This document shows, piece by piece, positions 16,897 through 26,636 of a DNA stretch of 64,000 bases. The stretch spans positions 3,968,001 to 4,032,000 of the forward strand of contig NZ_CP034450.1 in assembly GCF_003952505.1 (NCBI RefSeq), in the 5' to 3' direction. The number at the start of each line of letters is the position of its first letter. Positions within the stretch are counted from its first letter, which is position 1. Position numbers and translations under genes: made by a program. Under the pieces are notes generated by a model. The model was given only the letters and a program-made list of their open reading frames with translations, did not search any database and was not told where the DNA came from. The DNA comes from Mesorhizobium sp. M4B.F.Ca.ET.058.02.1.1. GTDB lineage: Bacteria; Pseudomonadota; Alphaproteobacteria; Rhizobiales; Rhizobiaceae.

Positions 16897-17259
16897 ATGG
16901 ACTGGAAGTATCTTCTGACAAGCTTCGAGGGTCGCATCAACCGCGCCAAGTTCTGGGCTGGCATCGGTGTATTCATTGTCATCGCCATCATTGCCTTCAT
17001 TCTCGACGCGATCCTCGGCACGCGTTTCACTACGGCCAGCGGCGGCCAGATCGGCATCATCGGCGTCCTCGTCTCGCTGGCGTCGATCTATTTCGCGATT
17101 GCCCTCTATGCCAAACGCTGGCACGACCGTAACAAGTCGGGCTGGTGGACGCTGATCGGCCTTATACCTATCATCGGCGGCATCTGGTTGCTGGTCGAAC
17201 TCGGCATCCTTGAAGGCACCAGGGGCGCCAATCAGTATGGACCGGATCCGCTTGCCTGA
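16897..17259 (+). CDS. DUF805 membrane protein
   Basis: 120 aa. Begins MDWKYLLTSFEGRINRAKFW, the diagnostic DUF805 start, with three hydrophobic segments and a RWHDRNKSGWW loop, ending NQYGPDPLA. Inner-membrane protein of unknown role (YhaH-like). Its 3' end overlaps the next DUF805 gene by 23 bases. Confidence 0.9.
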   Translation: MDWKYLLTSFEGRINRAKFWAGIGVFIVIAIIAFILDAILGTRFTTASGGQIGIIGVLVSLASIYFAIALYAKRWHDRNKSGWWTLIGLIPIIGGIWLLVELGILEGTRGANQYGPDPLA

Positions 17260-17629
17260 AAAATCCGACCTTACCTGGCTTTTCTTCAAAACCTCGGGCC
17301 GCGTCAGCCGCGCGGCCTATTTTCTCGGCGGATTGCTGGTCGCCATCGTCCAGGCATTTCCTCTGTATCGCTTCACGCTGGTGCCAGAAGGCTCGCCCGA
17401 GAGCAACATGTGGTCGTTCATCTTCTTCATCGCCTTCATCGGCTCGCTATGGTCGAACATCGTTCTGGCGGTGAAGCGGCTGCACGATCTCGACAAGCCC
17501 GGGATCGCGGCGCTGGTGCTGTTCGTGCCGGTCGTCTCGATCGTCGCCTTCCTCGTGCTTTGCCTGTTTCCGGGGCAGCCCGGCCCCAACCGCTATGGCA
17601 GGCGCACCAACGCGCCAGCCGATTCCTGA
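17237..17629 (+). CDS. DUF805 membrane protein, second copy
   Basis: 130 aa from MDRIRLPEKSDL. Same fold as the preceding gene: TSGRVSRAAYFLGG, four hydrophobic segments, VKRLHDLDKPG and the C-terminal NRYG motif. Start placed at 17237, inside the 3' end of the upstream gene, although an upstream in-frame Met exists at 17210. Adjacent diverged duplicates. Confidence 0.85.
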   Translation: MDRIRLPEKSDLTWLFFKTSGRVSRAAYFLGGLLVAIVQAFPLYRFTLVPEGSPESNMWSFIFFIAFIGSLWSNIVLAVKRLHDLDKPGIAALVLFVPVVSIVAFLVLCLFPGQPGPNRYGRRTNAPADS

Positions 17630-17644
17630 GCGACGATCCTCGCC

Positions 17645-18346
17645 ATGCGCTACCGCACGCTTGATCCGAAGCTGATCATCGAGACCGCCGAGCGGCTGGA
17701 GGAGCGCGTCGCCGAGCGGTTTCCCGATGCCGGCCTGCGCGGCGTCGCCGCCGAGCTGGTGTCGCTGTCGCGCGACCTGGCAAAGGGCGCCAAGGCGCTG
17801 GAAGCGCCGCTCTGGTGGCTGCGCGGCCTCATCGCCGCCGCCGTCATTGCCGGTGCGCTGGTGTTCGTCTTCGTCGGCACCATCCTGCCGCTCGACCGGC
17901 TTTCGCGGACCAGCGACGCCCTGCAGTCGGTGCAAGGCATCGAAGCCTCGCTCAACATGATCATCCTCGCCGTGATCGGCTTCTTGGCGCTGATCAGAAC
18001 CGAGGAGCGCATCAAGCGCAAGCAGGTGTTTCGCCAGCTGCACGGCCTGCGTTCGCTGATCCATGTCATCGACATGCACCAGCTGACCAAGGACCCGGCG
18101 ACGCTGTCGGCGAATTTCAAGCCGACCTCGCATTCGCCGGCCCGCATCACCAATGCCGCCGACCTCGCCCGCTACCTCGACTATTGCTCGGAGATGCTGT
18201 CGATCACCGGCAAGATCGCGGCGCTGTTCGCCCAGTCCGTCAATGACGCCGTGGTCATCGACGGCGTCAACGACGTCGAGAACCTGGCGTCCAACCTGTC
18301 GCGCAAGATCTGGCAGAAAATCACCCTGATCGACGATCAGGTGTGA
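17645..18346 (+). CDS. Conserved membrane protein of unknown function
   Basis: 233 aa. Soluble N-terminus (about 1-55), two transmembrane helices (WWLRGLIAAAVIAGALVFVF and MIILAVIGFLALI), then a mostly helical cytoplasmic C-terminus (KRKQVFRQLHGLRSLIHVIDMHQL). No family recognised. It follows the DUF805 pair by 15 bases, probably one operon, and its end overlaps convergent panE by 26 bases. Confidence 0.75.
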   Translation: MRYRTLDPKLIIETAERLEERVAERFPDAGLRGVAAELVSLSRDLAKGAKALEAPLWWLRGLIAAAVIAGALVFVFVGTILPLDRLSRTSDALQSVQGIEASLNMIILAVIGFLALIRTEERIKRKQVFRQLHGLRSLIHVIDMHQLTKDPATLSANFKPTSHSPARITNAADLARYLDYCSEMLSITGKIAALFAQSVNDAVVIDGVNDVENLASNLSRKIWQKITLIDDQV

Positions 18347-19352
18347 CCGCTTCCGGAGGCAGCCGGGGCGAGCCGCGCTTTTGCTGCTCGGCCTCGCGCA
18401 CCAGGGCCGCGACCCGTGCCGTCAAGGGTGTCGGAACGCCCGCCTTTTCGGCGAGAGCGAGCACCGCGCCTTGCAATTCGCCGATCTCCGTCGGCCGTCC
18501 ACGCTGCAGATCGTCCCACATGGACGAGCGCGCCTCGGGGTCGATGGCCAGCATGCGCCGCGCCAGCCGCCGGAACAGCCAGTCGGGCAGTTTGAGCGCC
18601 CAGGGCAGCAGCGCCGGGCGCAGGCCGGCAATGCGCGCCGGCCGAATTCGGCAAGCCTTCAACGTCGCCAGCGCCTCATCGATCTGGACGGCCAGGATCA
18701 GCCGCCAGCGGCGGTCGGCCAACTCGGTTGCCAACGGCAGTCCGGACAGCGCCACCAAAGCGTTGTTGAGGTTCATCAGCAGCTTGCCCCACAGCACCGC
18801 CGTCATGTCGGCATGCGTTTCGACCGCGAGCCCCTCGACATCGAGAAGGTCGGCAAGGCCCGCCACGCCGTCCTCGAGCATCACCTTGCCCTCGCTGGCG
18901 CGATGCACGTGAAACGGCGCCTCATCCGGGGACTGCACGACATTGAACGGCACCATGCCGGCAAGCACCCGTCGCCCGGCAAGCCTTGCCCGCAGTTTCT
19001 CGGCATTGTCGACGCCGTTCTGCAGGCTGACCACCACCGCTTCCGGGCTGGCATGCGCCGCAACGAGCGCCGCCATCTCCTCGGTGGCGCCGCTCTTGAC
19101 CGTCACCAGGACGATGTCTGCGCCGCCCAGGGCCTCAGCCGGATCGGCGGTGACGGAAAGCGCCGCGGGCGCGATGCGGCGGTCGCGGCAATCGAGGTCG
19201 CTGACCCGCAAGCCATCCTTGCGCAACGCCGCCTCGACGCGCGGGCGCGCCAGCAAAGCCACCTTGCGTCCGGCAAGCGCAAGGCAGCCGCCGACATAGC
19301 AGCCGATACTGCCGGCGCCGGCAATGGCGATGGTCTTTTCTTCCCTGGCCAT
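18321..19352 (-). CDS. panE: 2-dehydropantoate 2-reductase
   Basis: 343 aa. Reduces ketopantoate to pantoate with NADPH in pantothenate/CoA synthesis. N-terminal nucleotide-binding motif IAGAGSIGCYVGG, the VTVKSG and SLQNGVDN stretches, and LWGKLLMNLNNALVALSG with the catalytic Lys and Asn. The family is broad and some members are opine-like or 2-ketoacid reductases, so the substrate is probable, not proven. Encoded alone between co-directional dap operons. Confidence 0.82.
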   Translation of the reverse strand: MAREEKTIAIAGAGSIGCYVGGCLALAGRKVALLARPRVEAALRKDGLRVSDLDCRDRRIAPAALSVTADPAEALGGADIVLVTVKSGATEEMAALVAAHASPEAVVVSLQNGVDNAEKLRARLAGRRVLAGMVPFNVVQSPDEAPFHVHRASEGKVMLEDGVAGLADLLDVEGLAVETHADMTAVLWGKLLMNLNNALVALSGLPLATELADRRWRLILAVQIDEALATLKACRIRPARIAGLRPALLPWALKLPDWLFRRLARRMLAIDPEARSSMWDDLQRGRPTEIGELQGAVLALAEKAGVPTPLTARVAALVREAEQQKRGSPRLPPEAVTPDRRSG

Positions 19353-19468
19353 GCGATAGTCTCACCTTGGTCTGCGACTATACGACGTGAAAACCATAAT
19401 GTCGGCGCCATGGCCGGCCATGACGTCTGGTCGTGACAGGCCTTTCGCTTTCGATTATCGCTTTGTCC

Positions 19469-20674
19469 ATGAAATTGCCCACCGACCCCGCCGCAAATCT
19501 TGCCGCCCTGATCCGCTGCCCCTCGGTGACGCCCGCCGAAGGCGGCGCGCTCGCCGCGCTTGAGACAATGCTGAAGCCGCTCGGCTTCGCCGTCGAGCGT
19601 CCGGTGTTCTCGGAAGACGGCACGCCGGACATCGAGAACCTTTATGCAAGGCGCTCCGGCAACGGACCGCATCTGATGTTCGCCGGCCATACCGACGTCG
19701 TGCCGGTTGGCGACGCGGCGGCCTGGACGCACCCGCCCTTCGCCGCCGAGGTCGCCAATGGCGAAATGTATGGCCGCGGCGCCGTCGACATGAAGGGCGG
19801 CATCGCCTGCTTCATCGCCGCGGTGGCGCGCCATGTCGAGAAGGCGGGCGGGCCGAAGGGCTCGGTCTCGCTGCTGATCACCGGCGACGAAGAGGGGCCG
19901 GCGATCAACGGCACGGTGAAGCTGCTCGAATGGGCGGCGGGCAAAGGCGAGAAATGGGATGCCGCGATCGTCGGCGAGCCGACCAATCCGGACACGCTCG
20001 GCGACATGATCAAGATCGGCCGGCGCGGCTCAATCTCCGGCAGCGTGACCGTCAACGGGCGCCAGGGCCACGCCGCCTATCCGCAGCTTGCAGACAATCC
20101 GGTGCGCGGGCTGGTCAGCCTGGTCGACGCCTTGCTCCATCCGGTGTTCGACAAGGGGACGAAGGATTTCCAGCCGACCAATCTGGAGGTCACCTCGATC
20201 GACGTCGGCAATCCGGCCACCAACGTCATCCCGGCCAAGGCGACGGCCACCTTCAACATCCGCTTCAACGACACGTGGACGGCCGAGACCATCCAGGCCG
20301 AGATCCACAACCGCCTCGACCAGGCGGCCGGGCGCAAGAAGTACCGGCCAGGCAAGAAGGCCCCGGTCGACTACGAGCTCGTCTGGCGCAACCGGCCGAG
20401 CCACGTCTTCCTGACCCGCGACGAGCGGCTGATCGACACGCTGAGCAGTTCGGTCAAGGCGACGGTCGGCAGGAAGCCGGCGCTCTCCACCTCCGGCGGC
20501 ACGTCGGACGCACGCTTCATCAAGGACTATTGCCCGGTGGTCGAGTTCGGACTGGTCGGCCAGACCATGCATATGGTCGACGAACGCGTCGCGCTTGCCG
20601 ACCTCGAGACGCTGACCGGGATCTATCAGCGCTTCATCGAAGACTGGTTCGGGCAGGACCGTGCTGTCGGCTGA
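19469..20674 (+). CDS. dapE: Succinyl-diaminopimelate desuccinylase
   Basis: 401 aa. Releases succinate from N-succinyl-LL-diaminopimelate, feeding lysine and peptidoglycan. M20 metallopeptidase: His74 and Asp76 in FAGHTDVVP, Asp108 in RGAVDMKGG, the catalytic/metal Glu pair at 141-142 (TGDEEG), and a late [11 protein letters not shown]. Start at [10 protein letters not shown] (19469) chosen from family N-termini; a GTG at 19433 is in frame but would add a non-homologous leader. Confidence 0.95.
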   Translation: MKLPTDPAANLAALIRCPSVTPAEGGALAALETMLKPLGFAVERPVFSEDGTPDIENLYARRSGNGPHLMFAGHTDVVPVGDAAAWTHPPFAAEVANGEMYGRGAVDMKGGIACFIAAVARHVEKAGGPKGSVSLLITGDEEGPAINGTVKLLEWAAGKGEKWDAAIVGEPTNPDTLGDMIKIGRRGSISGSVTVNGRQGHAAYPQLADNPVRGLVSLVDALLHPVFDKGTKDFQPTNLEVTSIDVGNPATNVIPAKATATFNIRFNDTWTAETIQAEIHNRLDQAAGRKKYRPGKKAPVDYELVWRNRPSHVFLTRDERLIDTLSSSVKATVGRKPALSTSGGTSDARFIKDYCPVVEFGLVGQTMHMVDERVALADLETLTGIYQRFIEDWFGQDRAVG

Positions 20675-21266
20675 CGAAACCTACGCGTCGCTGGCCGGCG
20701 CCTGGCGGCTGATGCTCGGCAAGGTCGACGGGCTGCGCCTGCTCGACCTGTCGGCGGACGGCTTCTGGAATTCCTTCTTCGCCATCGTCGTGGCGGCGCC
20801 GGCGCTGATCGTCGGCTGGGTCGGCATCGCCAACGAGATCGGCGATCCGAACGCCTTCGCCGGACGCTTCAGCATGCTGCTCAGGCTGGCGACGGTCGAC
20901 ATTGGCTCCTGGGTGCTGCCGCTGGTCGGCCTGGCGCTGGTCGCGCCGCGCGTCGGCATCGGCGGCCGGTTCGTCCACTATGTCGTCGCCAGCAACTGGG
21001 CGTCGGCGATCATCGCCTGGCTGATGCTGCCGTCGGCGCTGATCCGGCTTTTCCTGCCCTCGACCAACGAGGTCCCGGGGTTGGTGTCGCTGCTCCTGTT
21101 CGCAGTCTCGATGATACTGACCTGGCGCATGACCAATGCCGTGATCGGCAGGGGGGCCGCCGTCGGCACCGCGGTCTTCGCCGGCATGTTCGTGGCCTCG
21201 CTGGTCGTGCTGTTCGGGCTGCAGGCGCTGCTCGGCATCACCATACCCACCAGGGTAGAGGGCTAG
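20661..21266 (+). CDS. Multi-pass membrane protein of unknown function
   Basis: 201 aa from a GTG that overlaps dapE by 14 bases. Short soluble start ([18 protein letters not shown]) then about five hydrophobic helices. Shape resembles small transporter-like or Yip1-like proteins, but I see no diagnostic motif. Co-transcribed with dapE and convergent with truA, whose stop overlaps it by a few bases. Confidence 0.7.
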   Translation: MLSADETYASLAGAWRLMLGKVDGLRLLDLSADGFWNSFFAIVVAAPALIVGWVGIANEIGDPNAFAGRFSMLLRLATVDIGSWVLPLVGLALVAPRVGIGGRFVHYVVASNWASAIIAWLMLPSALIRLFLPSTNEVPGLVSLLLFAVSMILTWRMTNAVIGRGAAVGTAVFAGMFVASLVVLFGLQALLGITIPTRVEG

Positions 21267-22018
21267 GATCCTTCCGGATAGTCGACGCCAATGAGGAACA
21301 GGCCGTCGGGCGGCGCCACCTGGCCGCAGGCGGCGCGGTCTTGCGCGTCGAGCGCCGCCTTGAGATCGGCAGCGGTCCATGAGCCGTCGCCGACGCGCCT
21401 CAGTGAGCCAACCATCGAGCGCACCTGGTTGTGCAGGAAGGAGCGCGCGGAGGTTCGCACCTCGATCAGGTCGCCGGAGCGGCTGACATCCAGCCGGTCG
21501 AGCGTGCGAACCGGGCTTTCGGCCTGGCACTGTGTCGAGCGGAAGGTGGTGAAGTCATGGCGGCCGAGCAGAACTTTCGCCGCGTCGTGCATGGCCTCGG
21601 CGTCGAGCCGTTTCGGCACCCACCAGACCTTGCCCTTTTCCAGCGCCGCCGGCGCACGGCGGTTGAGGATGCGGTAGAGGTAGTGCCGGCCGGTGGCGGA
21701 GAAGCGGGCGTCGAAATCGTCGGCAACGATACCCGCCTCCAAGACGGCGATGCGCGCGCCAGCCGCCTGCAGATGGGCGTTGACGGCGTCGCGCACCTTG
21801 TCGCCCGACCAGGCCCTGGCGAGGTCAACATGCGCCACCTGGGCGGTGGCATGCACGCCGGCATCAGTGCGGCCTGCGGCGCGCAGCCTGACCTGCTCGC
21901 CGCAGAATTTCTCGATCGCCAGTTCGATCGCCTGCTGCACCGAAGGCTGATCCGCCTGGTGCTGCCAGCCGGCGAATTGGCTGCCGTCATATTCGATATC
22001 GAGGCGAAAACGCGGCAT
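21263..22018 (-). CDS. truA: tRNA pseudouridine(38-40) synthase
   Basis: 251 aa. Isomerises U38-U40 in the anticodon stem. Catalytic Asp is in [21 protein letters not shown] near the start, [11 protein letters not shown] and [13 protein letters not shown] complete the family pattern. Start at [12 protein letters not shown] (22018); a longer in-frame ORF upstream is shadow of the neighbouring gene. Last gene of the leftward def-fitAB-fmt-GNAT-truA set. Confidence 0.96.
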   Translation of the reverse strand: MPRFRLDIEYDGSQFAGWQHQADQPSVQQAIELAIEKFCGEQVRLRAAGRTDAGVHATAQVAHVDLARAWSGDKVRDAVNAHLQAAGARIAVLEAGIVADDFDARFSATGRHYLYRILNRRAPAALEKGKVWWVPKRLDAEAMHDAAKVLLGRHDFTTFRSTQCQAESPVRTLDRLDVSRSGDLIEVRTSARSFLHNQVRSMVGSLRRVGDGSWTAADLKAALDAQDRAACGQVAPPDGLFLIGVDYPEGS

Positions 22019-22028
22019 GGAGGCCTTT

Positions 22029-22050
22029 GCTTGCCGCCTAGGCGGCAAGC
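22029..22050. repeat. 22-bp perfect palindrome at the GNAT stop codon
   Basis: GCTTGCCGCCT and its exact complement AGGCGGCAAGC meet with no spacer. It includes the last codons and TAG stop of the GNAT gene and sits 11 bases before truA. As RNA it would fold as an 8-bp stem with a 6-base loop; no T-run follows, so it may attenuate or protect mRNA and does not look like a classical terminator. Confidence 0.7.
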
Positions 22051-22544
22051 GCGGTGAAGGCCGAAGCGTAGACCAGCTTGCCGCCCTCGGGTGCAGCGCC
22101 CCAGGCCAGTGCCTGCAGCGCCTCGCCCTGATACTCGCTCTCGAATTTTTCGGCGCGCGCATGGCTGTAGCCGAAGCGACCGTAGTAGGCAGGGTCGCCG
22201 AGCACCACGGCAAGCCGCTCGTCGGCTTCCTTGAGGCGGACATGCGCCTCGCGGATCAGGGCGCCGCCGATACCGGTGCCATGGAAGGACGGCTCGACCG
22301 CCAGCGGCGCCAGCGCCACCGCGGCAAACTGCCTGCCGCCGTTCTGCACAAAAAGCCTGGAGAACAGGATATGGCCGACCACCTGGCCGTCCTCTTCCGC
22401 CACCAGTTCGACGACGGCATCGCCGCCGGTGACCAGCGCGTCGACCAGGCCGGCCTCCGCCTGCTGGCCGAAGGCATGCTCTTCGACGAGGCGGATCGCC
22501 TCGCGATCCCGCGGCGTCGCCGCGCGTATCGACATCATGCTCAT
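22038..22544 (-). CDS. GNAT family N-acetyltransferase
   Basis: 168 aa. Acetyl-CoA binding core is visible as [25 protein letters not shown] (motif A) and [14 protein letters not shown], which is the pattern of the YhbS-type putative acetyltransferases. Start overlaps the fmt stop in an ATGA, so it is coupled to fmt. Substrate unknown. Confidence 0.9.
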   Translation of the reverse strand: MSMMSIRAATPRDREAIRLVEEHAFGQQAEAGLVDALVTGGDAVVELVAEEDGQVVGHILFSRLFVQNGGRQFAAVALAPLAVEPSFHGTGIGGALIREAHVRLKEADERLAVVLGDPAYYGRFGYSHARAEKFESEYQGEALQALAWGAAPEGGKLVYASAFTALAA

Positions 22545-23476
22545 GAGAGTTTCGTTCCTTTTCCGATCTTGGCCCCGCGCAAAAACTCCTGCGCGGCGGC
22601 GGGCTTTCCGCCCGCCCGTTGAACTTCGACCAGCCGGACCGAGCCTGACCCGCAGGCGACCGTCAGCCGGTCATCGAGAATTCCTCCCGACTCGCCGACG
22701 CCATCCGAGAGCGTCGAACGAAGCAGTTTCAGCCGCTCCATGCGGCCGCCAATTTCGACCTCGCACCACGCGCCCGGAAAGGGCGAGAGGCCGCGAATGT
22801 GATTGTGGACTTCGCCGGCAGGCCGCGTCCAATCTACGCGTGTCTCCGATTTATCGATCTTTCGGGCGTAGGTCACCCCCGCTGTCGCCTGTTGGGTAAA
22901 TGTCAGACAATTTATCCCCAACTGCGCGAGCGCTTCGGCCATCAGCGAAGCGCCTATCGCCATGAGGCGGTCATGCAGTTCGCCGGCGGTCATATCGGGT
23001 TCGATGGCGCATTTTTCAAGCAACGCCACCGGGCCGGTGTCCAGACCTTCTTCCATGCGCATCACCATCATGCCGGTTTCGGCATCGCCGGCCATGATGG
23101 CGCGCTGGATGGGAGCGGCACCGCGCCAGCGCGGCAGAAGCGAGGCATGACCGTTCAGGCAGCCGAGCCGGGGCGCGTCCAAAATGGCTTTCGGCAGCAG
23201 CAATCCATAGGCCACGACCACCGCAACATCGGCCCGCAAATCGGCAAAAGCCCGCTGCTCGGCCTCGCCCTTGAGCGAGGCCGGGGTGCGCACCTCTATG
23301 CCCAGCCGCTCTGCCTCGCGCTGCGCCGGCGACGGCGTCAACTCAAGCCCGCGCCGGCCGGCGGCGCGTGGCGGCTGGGTGTAGACGGCGACGATCTCGT
23401 GACCCGCTTCGGCAATCGCGCGCAGCGTCGGCACGGAAAATTCCGGCGTGCCCATGAAGATGACGCGAAGCGACAT
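22541..23476 (-). CDS. fmt: Methionyl-tRNA formyltransferase
   Basis: 311 aa. Formylates initiator Met-tRNA using 10-formyltetrahydrofolate. N-terminal catalytic domain has Asn108, His110 and Asp146 ([25 protein letters not shown]), and the C-terminal OB-like domain follows ([20 protein letters not shown]). Start [11 protein letters not shown] at 23476. It is normally adjacent to def in rhizobia; here a toxin-antitoxin pair separates them. Confidence 0.97.
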   Translation of the reverse strand: MSLRVIFMGTPEFSVPTLRAIAEAGHEIVAVYTQPPRAAGRRGLELTPSPAQREAERLGIEVRTPASLKGEAEQRAFADLRADVAVVVAYGLLLPKAILDAPRLGCLNGHASLLPRWRGAAPIQRAIMAGDAETGMMVMRMEEGLDTGPVALLEKCAIEPDMTAGELHDRLMAIGASLMAEALAQLGINCLTFTQQATAGVTYARKIDKSETRVDWTRPAGEVHNHIRGLSPFPGAWCEVEIGGRMERLKLLRSTLSDGVGESGGILDDRLTVACGSGSVRLVEVQRAGGKPAAAQEFLRGAKIGKGTKLS

Positions 23477-23506
23477 TTTGTCGTGCAATCCTATTTTCGT
23501 GCTGGC

Positions 23507-23932
23507 TTAGGCGCCCACTTCAAAAGGGTTTACAAGCTTCAGGTCAAGCCCGTCGAAATCGCGCACGTCGCGCGTTGCGAGCGTGGCGTCGTGGGCCAGA
23601 CATATGGCGGCAATCATGGCGTCAGAGAGGCTGATGGGACGCCCCACTGCCTCCCGTGCAGCACGCAGCTTCCCAGCAAGCGCAGGGATCGAACCGGAGA
23701 AATCGACGACACGGCCGTCAAACTGCTGCGAAATCAATTGGTCGAGTTGACGAACATAGCGTTCCGACCCGGTCCTGTTCAAAACCCGTTCCGCGCCGAA
23801 GAACAGTTCCATTACAACCGGGCCGCATAGATGGAGTGCAAGCAGATCCTGTCTGCGAAACCACCCGACCACATTCTCGTCGGGCTTAGGCTTGCTGGTC
23901 TCGGAAATGACGTTGGTGTCGAGGACGATCAC
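23507..23932 (-). CDS. fitB: Type II toxin, PIN-domain ribonuclease (FitB/VapC)
   Basis: 141 aa. PIN domain with the four acidic residues Asp5 (MIVLDTNVISE), Glu42 (VVMELFFGA), Asp104 (SLSDAMIAA) and Asp122 (LATRDVRDFDG). VapC-type toxins cleave tRNA or rRNA when released from antitoxin. Starts in a 4-base overlap with the antitoxin gene. The MIVLDTNVISE start and the partner type place it in the FitB subgroup. Confidence 0.93.
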   Translation of the reverse strand: MIVLDTNVISETSKPKPDENVVGWFRRQDLLALHLCGPVVMELFFGAERVLNRTGSERYVRQLDQLISQQFDGRVVDFSGSIPALAGKLRAAREAVGRPISLSDAMIAAICLAHDATLATRDVRDFDGLDLKLVNPFEVGA

Positions 23933-24210
23933 TCGAAATCCTCTGGCGGGCGGCCGAAGTCTCGTTTCCGCTCCGCTTCGATTTCATCCATGGTTTCGAC
24001 AAATTCGTCGCTGGCTTCGGCGTCGAACACCGAGCGAATGGAATCCCACGCCGAAAGACCGGGCGCCGACCGGGCTTCCTTCTCAGCGATGATGCCCTTG
24101 CGCAGGAGATCGATGGCCTTGCCCGACAGGCTTTGGCCGCCGATGCGGGCCGCCTGCTCGATTTCACGTTTCAAAGGTTCGGGAATACCCCTGATCAGCA
24201 TGTCACCCAT
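23929..24210 (-). CDS. fitA: Type II antitoxin, ribbon-helix-helix (FitA-like)
   Basis: 93 aa. N-terminal ribbon-helix-helix (MLIRGIPEPLKREIEQAARIGGQSLSGKAIDLLRKG) typical of FitA, then a flexible acidic C-terminus (EFVETMDEIEAERKRDFGRP) that would wrap the toxin. Binds its own promoter as a complex; a perfect 21-bp palindrome lies 14 bp upstream of the start codon. Confidence 0.9.
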   Translation of the reverse strand: MGDMLIRGIPEPLKREIEQAARIGGQSLSGKAIDLLRKGIIAEKEARSAPGLSAWDSIRSVFDAEASDEFVETMDEIEAERKRDFGRPPEDFE

Positions 24211-24223
24211 CAGCGTGCCTCAG

Positions 24224-24244
24224 ATTGATATCAATGATATCAAT
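24224..24244. promoter_or_regulatory. Toxin-antitoxin operator palindrome
   Basis: TTGATATCA and TGATATCAA flank a single A (24225-24243), extended by an outer A/T pair. This AT-rich perfect palindrome sits between the def stop and the fitA start, at the position expected for FitAB autorepression. Confidence 0.85.
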
Positions 24245-24275
24245 ATCTGCACCCAGACTCAAGAAACGGTACCCC

Positions 24276-24806
24276 CTAGCCCACCAGCTTGCCCGGCGCC
24301 TTGTCCCTGGCGAGCTTCCTGAATTTCTTCACGACCATGTCGCGCTTCAGCTTCGAGATGTGGTCGATGAACAGCACGCCGTTGAGATGGTCGATCTCAT
24401 GCTGCAGGCAGGTCGCCATCAACCCTTCGGCCTGCATCTCCTGCAGCTTGCCGTCGCGGTCGAGATACTTCACCCGCACCGCGGCGGGACGCTCGACCTC
24501 GGCATAGTAATCCGGAATCGACAGGCAGCCTTCCTCATAGACGGAACGCTGGTCGGAGCTTTCGAGGATTTCCGGATTGATGAAGACATGTGGCGCCGGC
24601 GTCTCGTCCTCCTTGGCAAGGTCGATGACCAGCATGCGCAGCGGCTCGCCGATCTGGATGGCCGCCAGGCCGATGCCCGGCGCGTCATACATGGTGTCCA
24701 GCATGTCGCCAGCCAGCTTGCGCAAGGGCGCGTCGACGCGCTCGACCGGTTTGGACACCTGGCGCAGGACGGGATCAGGTAGAATGACAAGTGGCTTGAT
24801 CGACAT
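24276..24806 (-). CDS. def: Peptide deformylase
   Basis: 176 aa. Removes the N-terminal formyl group from new proteins. All three motifs present: [10 protein letters not shown] (44-53), EEGCLSIP with metal ligand Cys94, and QHEIDHLNG with His136, Glu137, His140. Divergent from rmuC, leading a leftward gene string through fitAB, fmt and truA. Confidence 0.97.
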   Translation of the reverse strand: MSIKPLVILPDPVLRQVSKPVERVDAPLRKLAGDMLDTMYDAPGIGLAAIQIGEPLRMLVIDLAKEDETPAPHVFINPEILESSDQRSVYEEGCLSIPDYYAEVERPAAVRVKYLDRDGKLQEMQAEGLMATCLQHEIDHLNGVLFIDHISKLKRDMVVKKFRKLARDKAPGKLVG

Positions 24807-24909
24807 GGCGTCTCACCTAAGACGTCATGCGAAAAGCGTCAACCGGGGCAGCTTTGACCTGTTCACGTTTTGATCTGTGCCGGGGGGCCGAATCATCTAT
24901 GCTGCCCTT

Positions 24910-26160
24910 ATGAACGACCTGAGCTCCATCCTTTCCGAACCCGTGGCCCGGCTCGGCGCCAGCACGCTCACGCTCGGCCATATGCTGGCCTTCGGAGCGA
25001 TCCTGTTCCTCGGCCTCTTCGTTGCGCTGGTCATCGCGCTGTGGCGCTCGGCCAAGGCACGCACGATCGCCGCGGCGGAGGCCGCCGACCATGCACGCGA
25101 CGCCGAGGCGCGGATGGCTGGCATCCTGCAGGCCCAGGCCGAGATGCAGGGGCGCATGGGTGCTATCGCCGAAGTGTTCGGGGCGCGGCAGGCCGAGCTC
25201 ACCCAGTCGATCGGCCAGCGTCTCGACGCCATGACCGGCCGCATCGGCCAGACCATGACCGAGCAGACCAAATCGACGCATGAGAGCCTGGCCAAGCTGC
25301 AGGAACGGCTGGCGGTGATCGATACCGCGCAAGGCAACATCCAGTCGCTCGCCGGCCAGGTCGTGCAGCTGCAGGCGATCCTCTCCAACAAGCAGACGCG
25401 CGGCGCCTTCGGCCAGTCGCGCATGGAGACGATCGTCGCCGATGGCCTGCCGCATGGTGCCTATGAATTCCAGGCGACCTTGTCGAACGGCAGCCGGCCG
25501 GACTGCCTGGTGCGTATGCCGAACGGCGCACCGTCGCTCGCCATCGACGCCAAATTCCCGCTGGAGGCCTGGAACGCCATCCGCGCCGCCGAAGGCGCGG
25601 AGATGCAGAAGACCGCGGCGCAGGCCTTCCGGCGCGATATCGAGGTGCATATCCGCGATATCGCCGACAAATACCTGCTCCAGGGCGAAACGCAGGACAC
25701 CGCCTTCATGTTCGTGCCCTCGGAATCGGTATTCGCCGAGATTCACGAGAATTTCGAGGCGGTGGTGCAGAAGGCGCACCGGGCCCGCGTCGTCATCGTC
25801 TCGCCGTCGCTGTTGATGCTGTCGATCCAGGTCATCCAGGCAATCCTGAAGGATGCCCGCATGCGCGAGCAGGCGCATCTGATCCAGGGCGAGGTGATCC
25901 GGCTGATGGAGGATGTGGGGCGTGTCGACGAGCGGGTACGCCGGCTGCAGACGCATTTTACCCAGTCGGCCAAGGACATCGACGACATTCTGGTCTCGAC
26001 GTCTAAAGTGACCAAGCGCGGCCAGAAGATCGAGGCGCTGGAGTTTGGCGAAGGCGAAGCGGAGGCGCCGCGCGGCGGCAGCAGGGTCGAGGCCGGCGCC
26101 AGAGTGGCGGATTCCAAGACCGGCCAGTTGAGGCTGAGGGTTGTCGAGGACGGCGACTGA
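24910..26160 (+). CDS. rmuC: RmuC family DNA recombination protein
   Basis: 416 aa. One N-terminal transmembrane helix (LTLGHMLAFGAILFLGLFVALVIALW), a coiled coil (about 45-160), and the PD-(D/E)xK-like RmuC domain (RGAFGQSRMETIVADGLP, LAIDAKFPLEAW, MFVPSESVFAEI). RmuC limits inversion rearrangements at short inverted repeats, apt in a genome rich in palindromes. Start at MNDLSSIL (24910) preferred to an upstream Met at 24877. Confidence 0.93.
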   Translation: MNDLSSILSEPVARLGASTLTLGHMLAFGAILFLGLFVALVIALWRSAKARTIAAAEAADHARDAEARMAGILQAQAEMQGRMGAIAEVFGARQAELTQSIGQRLDAMTGRIGQTMTEQTKSTHESLAKLQERLAVIDTAQGNIQSLAGQVVQLQAILSNKQTRGAFGQSRMETIVADGLPHGAYEFQATLSNGSRPDCLVRMPNGAPSLAIDAKFPLEAWNAIRAAEGAEMQKTAAQAFRRDIEVHIRDIADKYLLQGETQDTAFMFVPSESVFAEIHENFEAVVQKAHRARVVIVSPSLLMLSIQVIQAILKDARMREQAHLIQGEVIRLMEDVGRVDERVRRLQTHFTQSAKDIDDILVSTSKVTKRGQKIEALEFGEGEAEAPRGGSRVEAGARVADSKTGQLRLRVVEDGD

Positions 26161-26167
26161 GGCGGCG

Positions 26168-26572
26168 CTACTGCTCCTCGATGGTCGTCATGCCCTGGAA
26201 TTCCGGCAACCATTGCAGTGCGGAGCGGTGCCAGACCTGCTTTCTCGGAATCAGTTCCTCGCGCTGACGCGACGTACCGGCCCTGATGCCATAAATCTTC
26301 GGCCCATCGCCGACCGAGGTCGCATAGAGATGGGAGCCGCAGTCGCCGCAAAAGCCCTGCGCGCGCTTGGCGCCAGAGGATCCGGTCTTGATGTAGACCT
26401 TCGGCGAGCCGCTGGTGATCCGATAGTTGCTTTCCGGGGCTGGAACCGTCACGCGGAAGGCTGTGCCAGTCAATTGCTGGCAGTCCGTGCAGTGGCAGAT
26501 CGAGGTCTTTTCGGGGTCGACCTCGGCTTCGTAGGTGATGGCGCCGCAATGGCACCCGCCGTCGATTTTCAT
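26168..26572 (-). CDS. GFA family (glutathione-dependent formaldehyde-activating-like) protein
   Basis: 134 aa. Zinc-binding cysteines in GGCHCGAI (Cys7, Cys9), SICHCTDCQQLTG (Cys26, 28, 31) and QGFCGDCGSHLY, the GFA/CENP-V fold. Family members may bind S-hydroxymethylglutathione, but most are uncharacterised. Convergent with rmuC, 7 bp away. Confidence 0.93.
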   Translation of the reverse strand: MKIDGGCHCGAITYEAEVDPEKTSICHCTDCQQLTGTAFRVTVPAPESNYRITSGSPKVYIKTGSSGAKRAQGFCGDCGSHLYATSVGDGPKIYGIRAGTSRQREELIPRKQVWHRSALQWLPEFQGMTTIEEQ

Positions 26573-26636
26573 CCTAGCTTCTCCCTGGATAGTCTTGGAG
26601 ATTCTAGCGCGGCAACCGGACCATGCAATGACTTGG

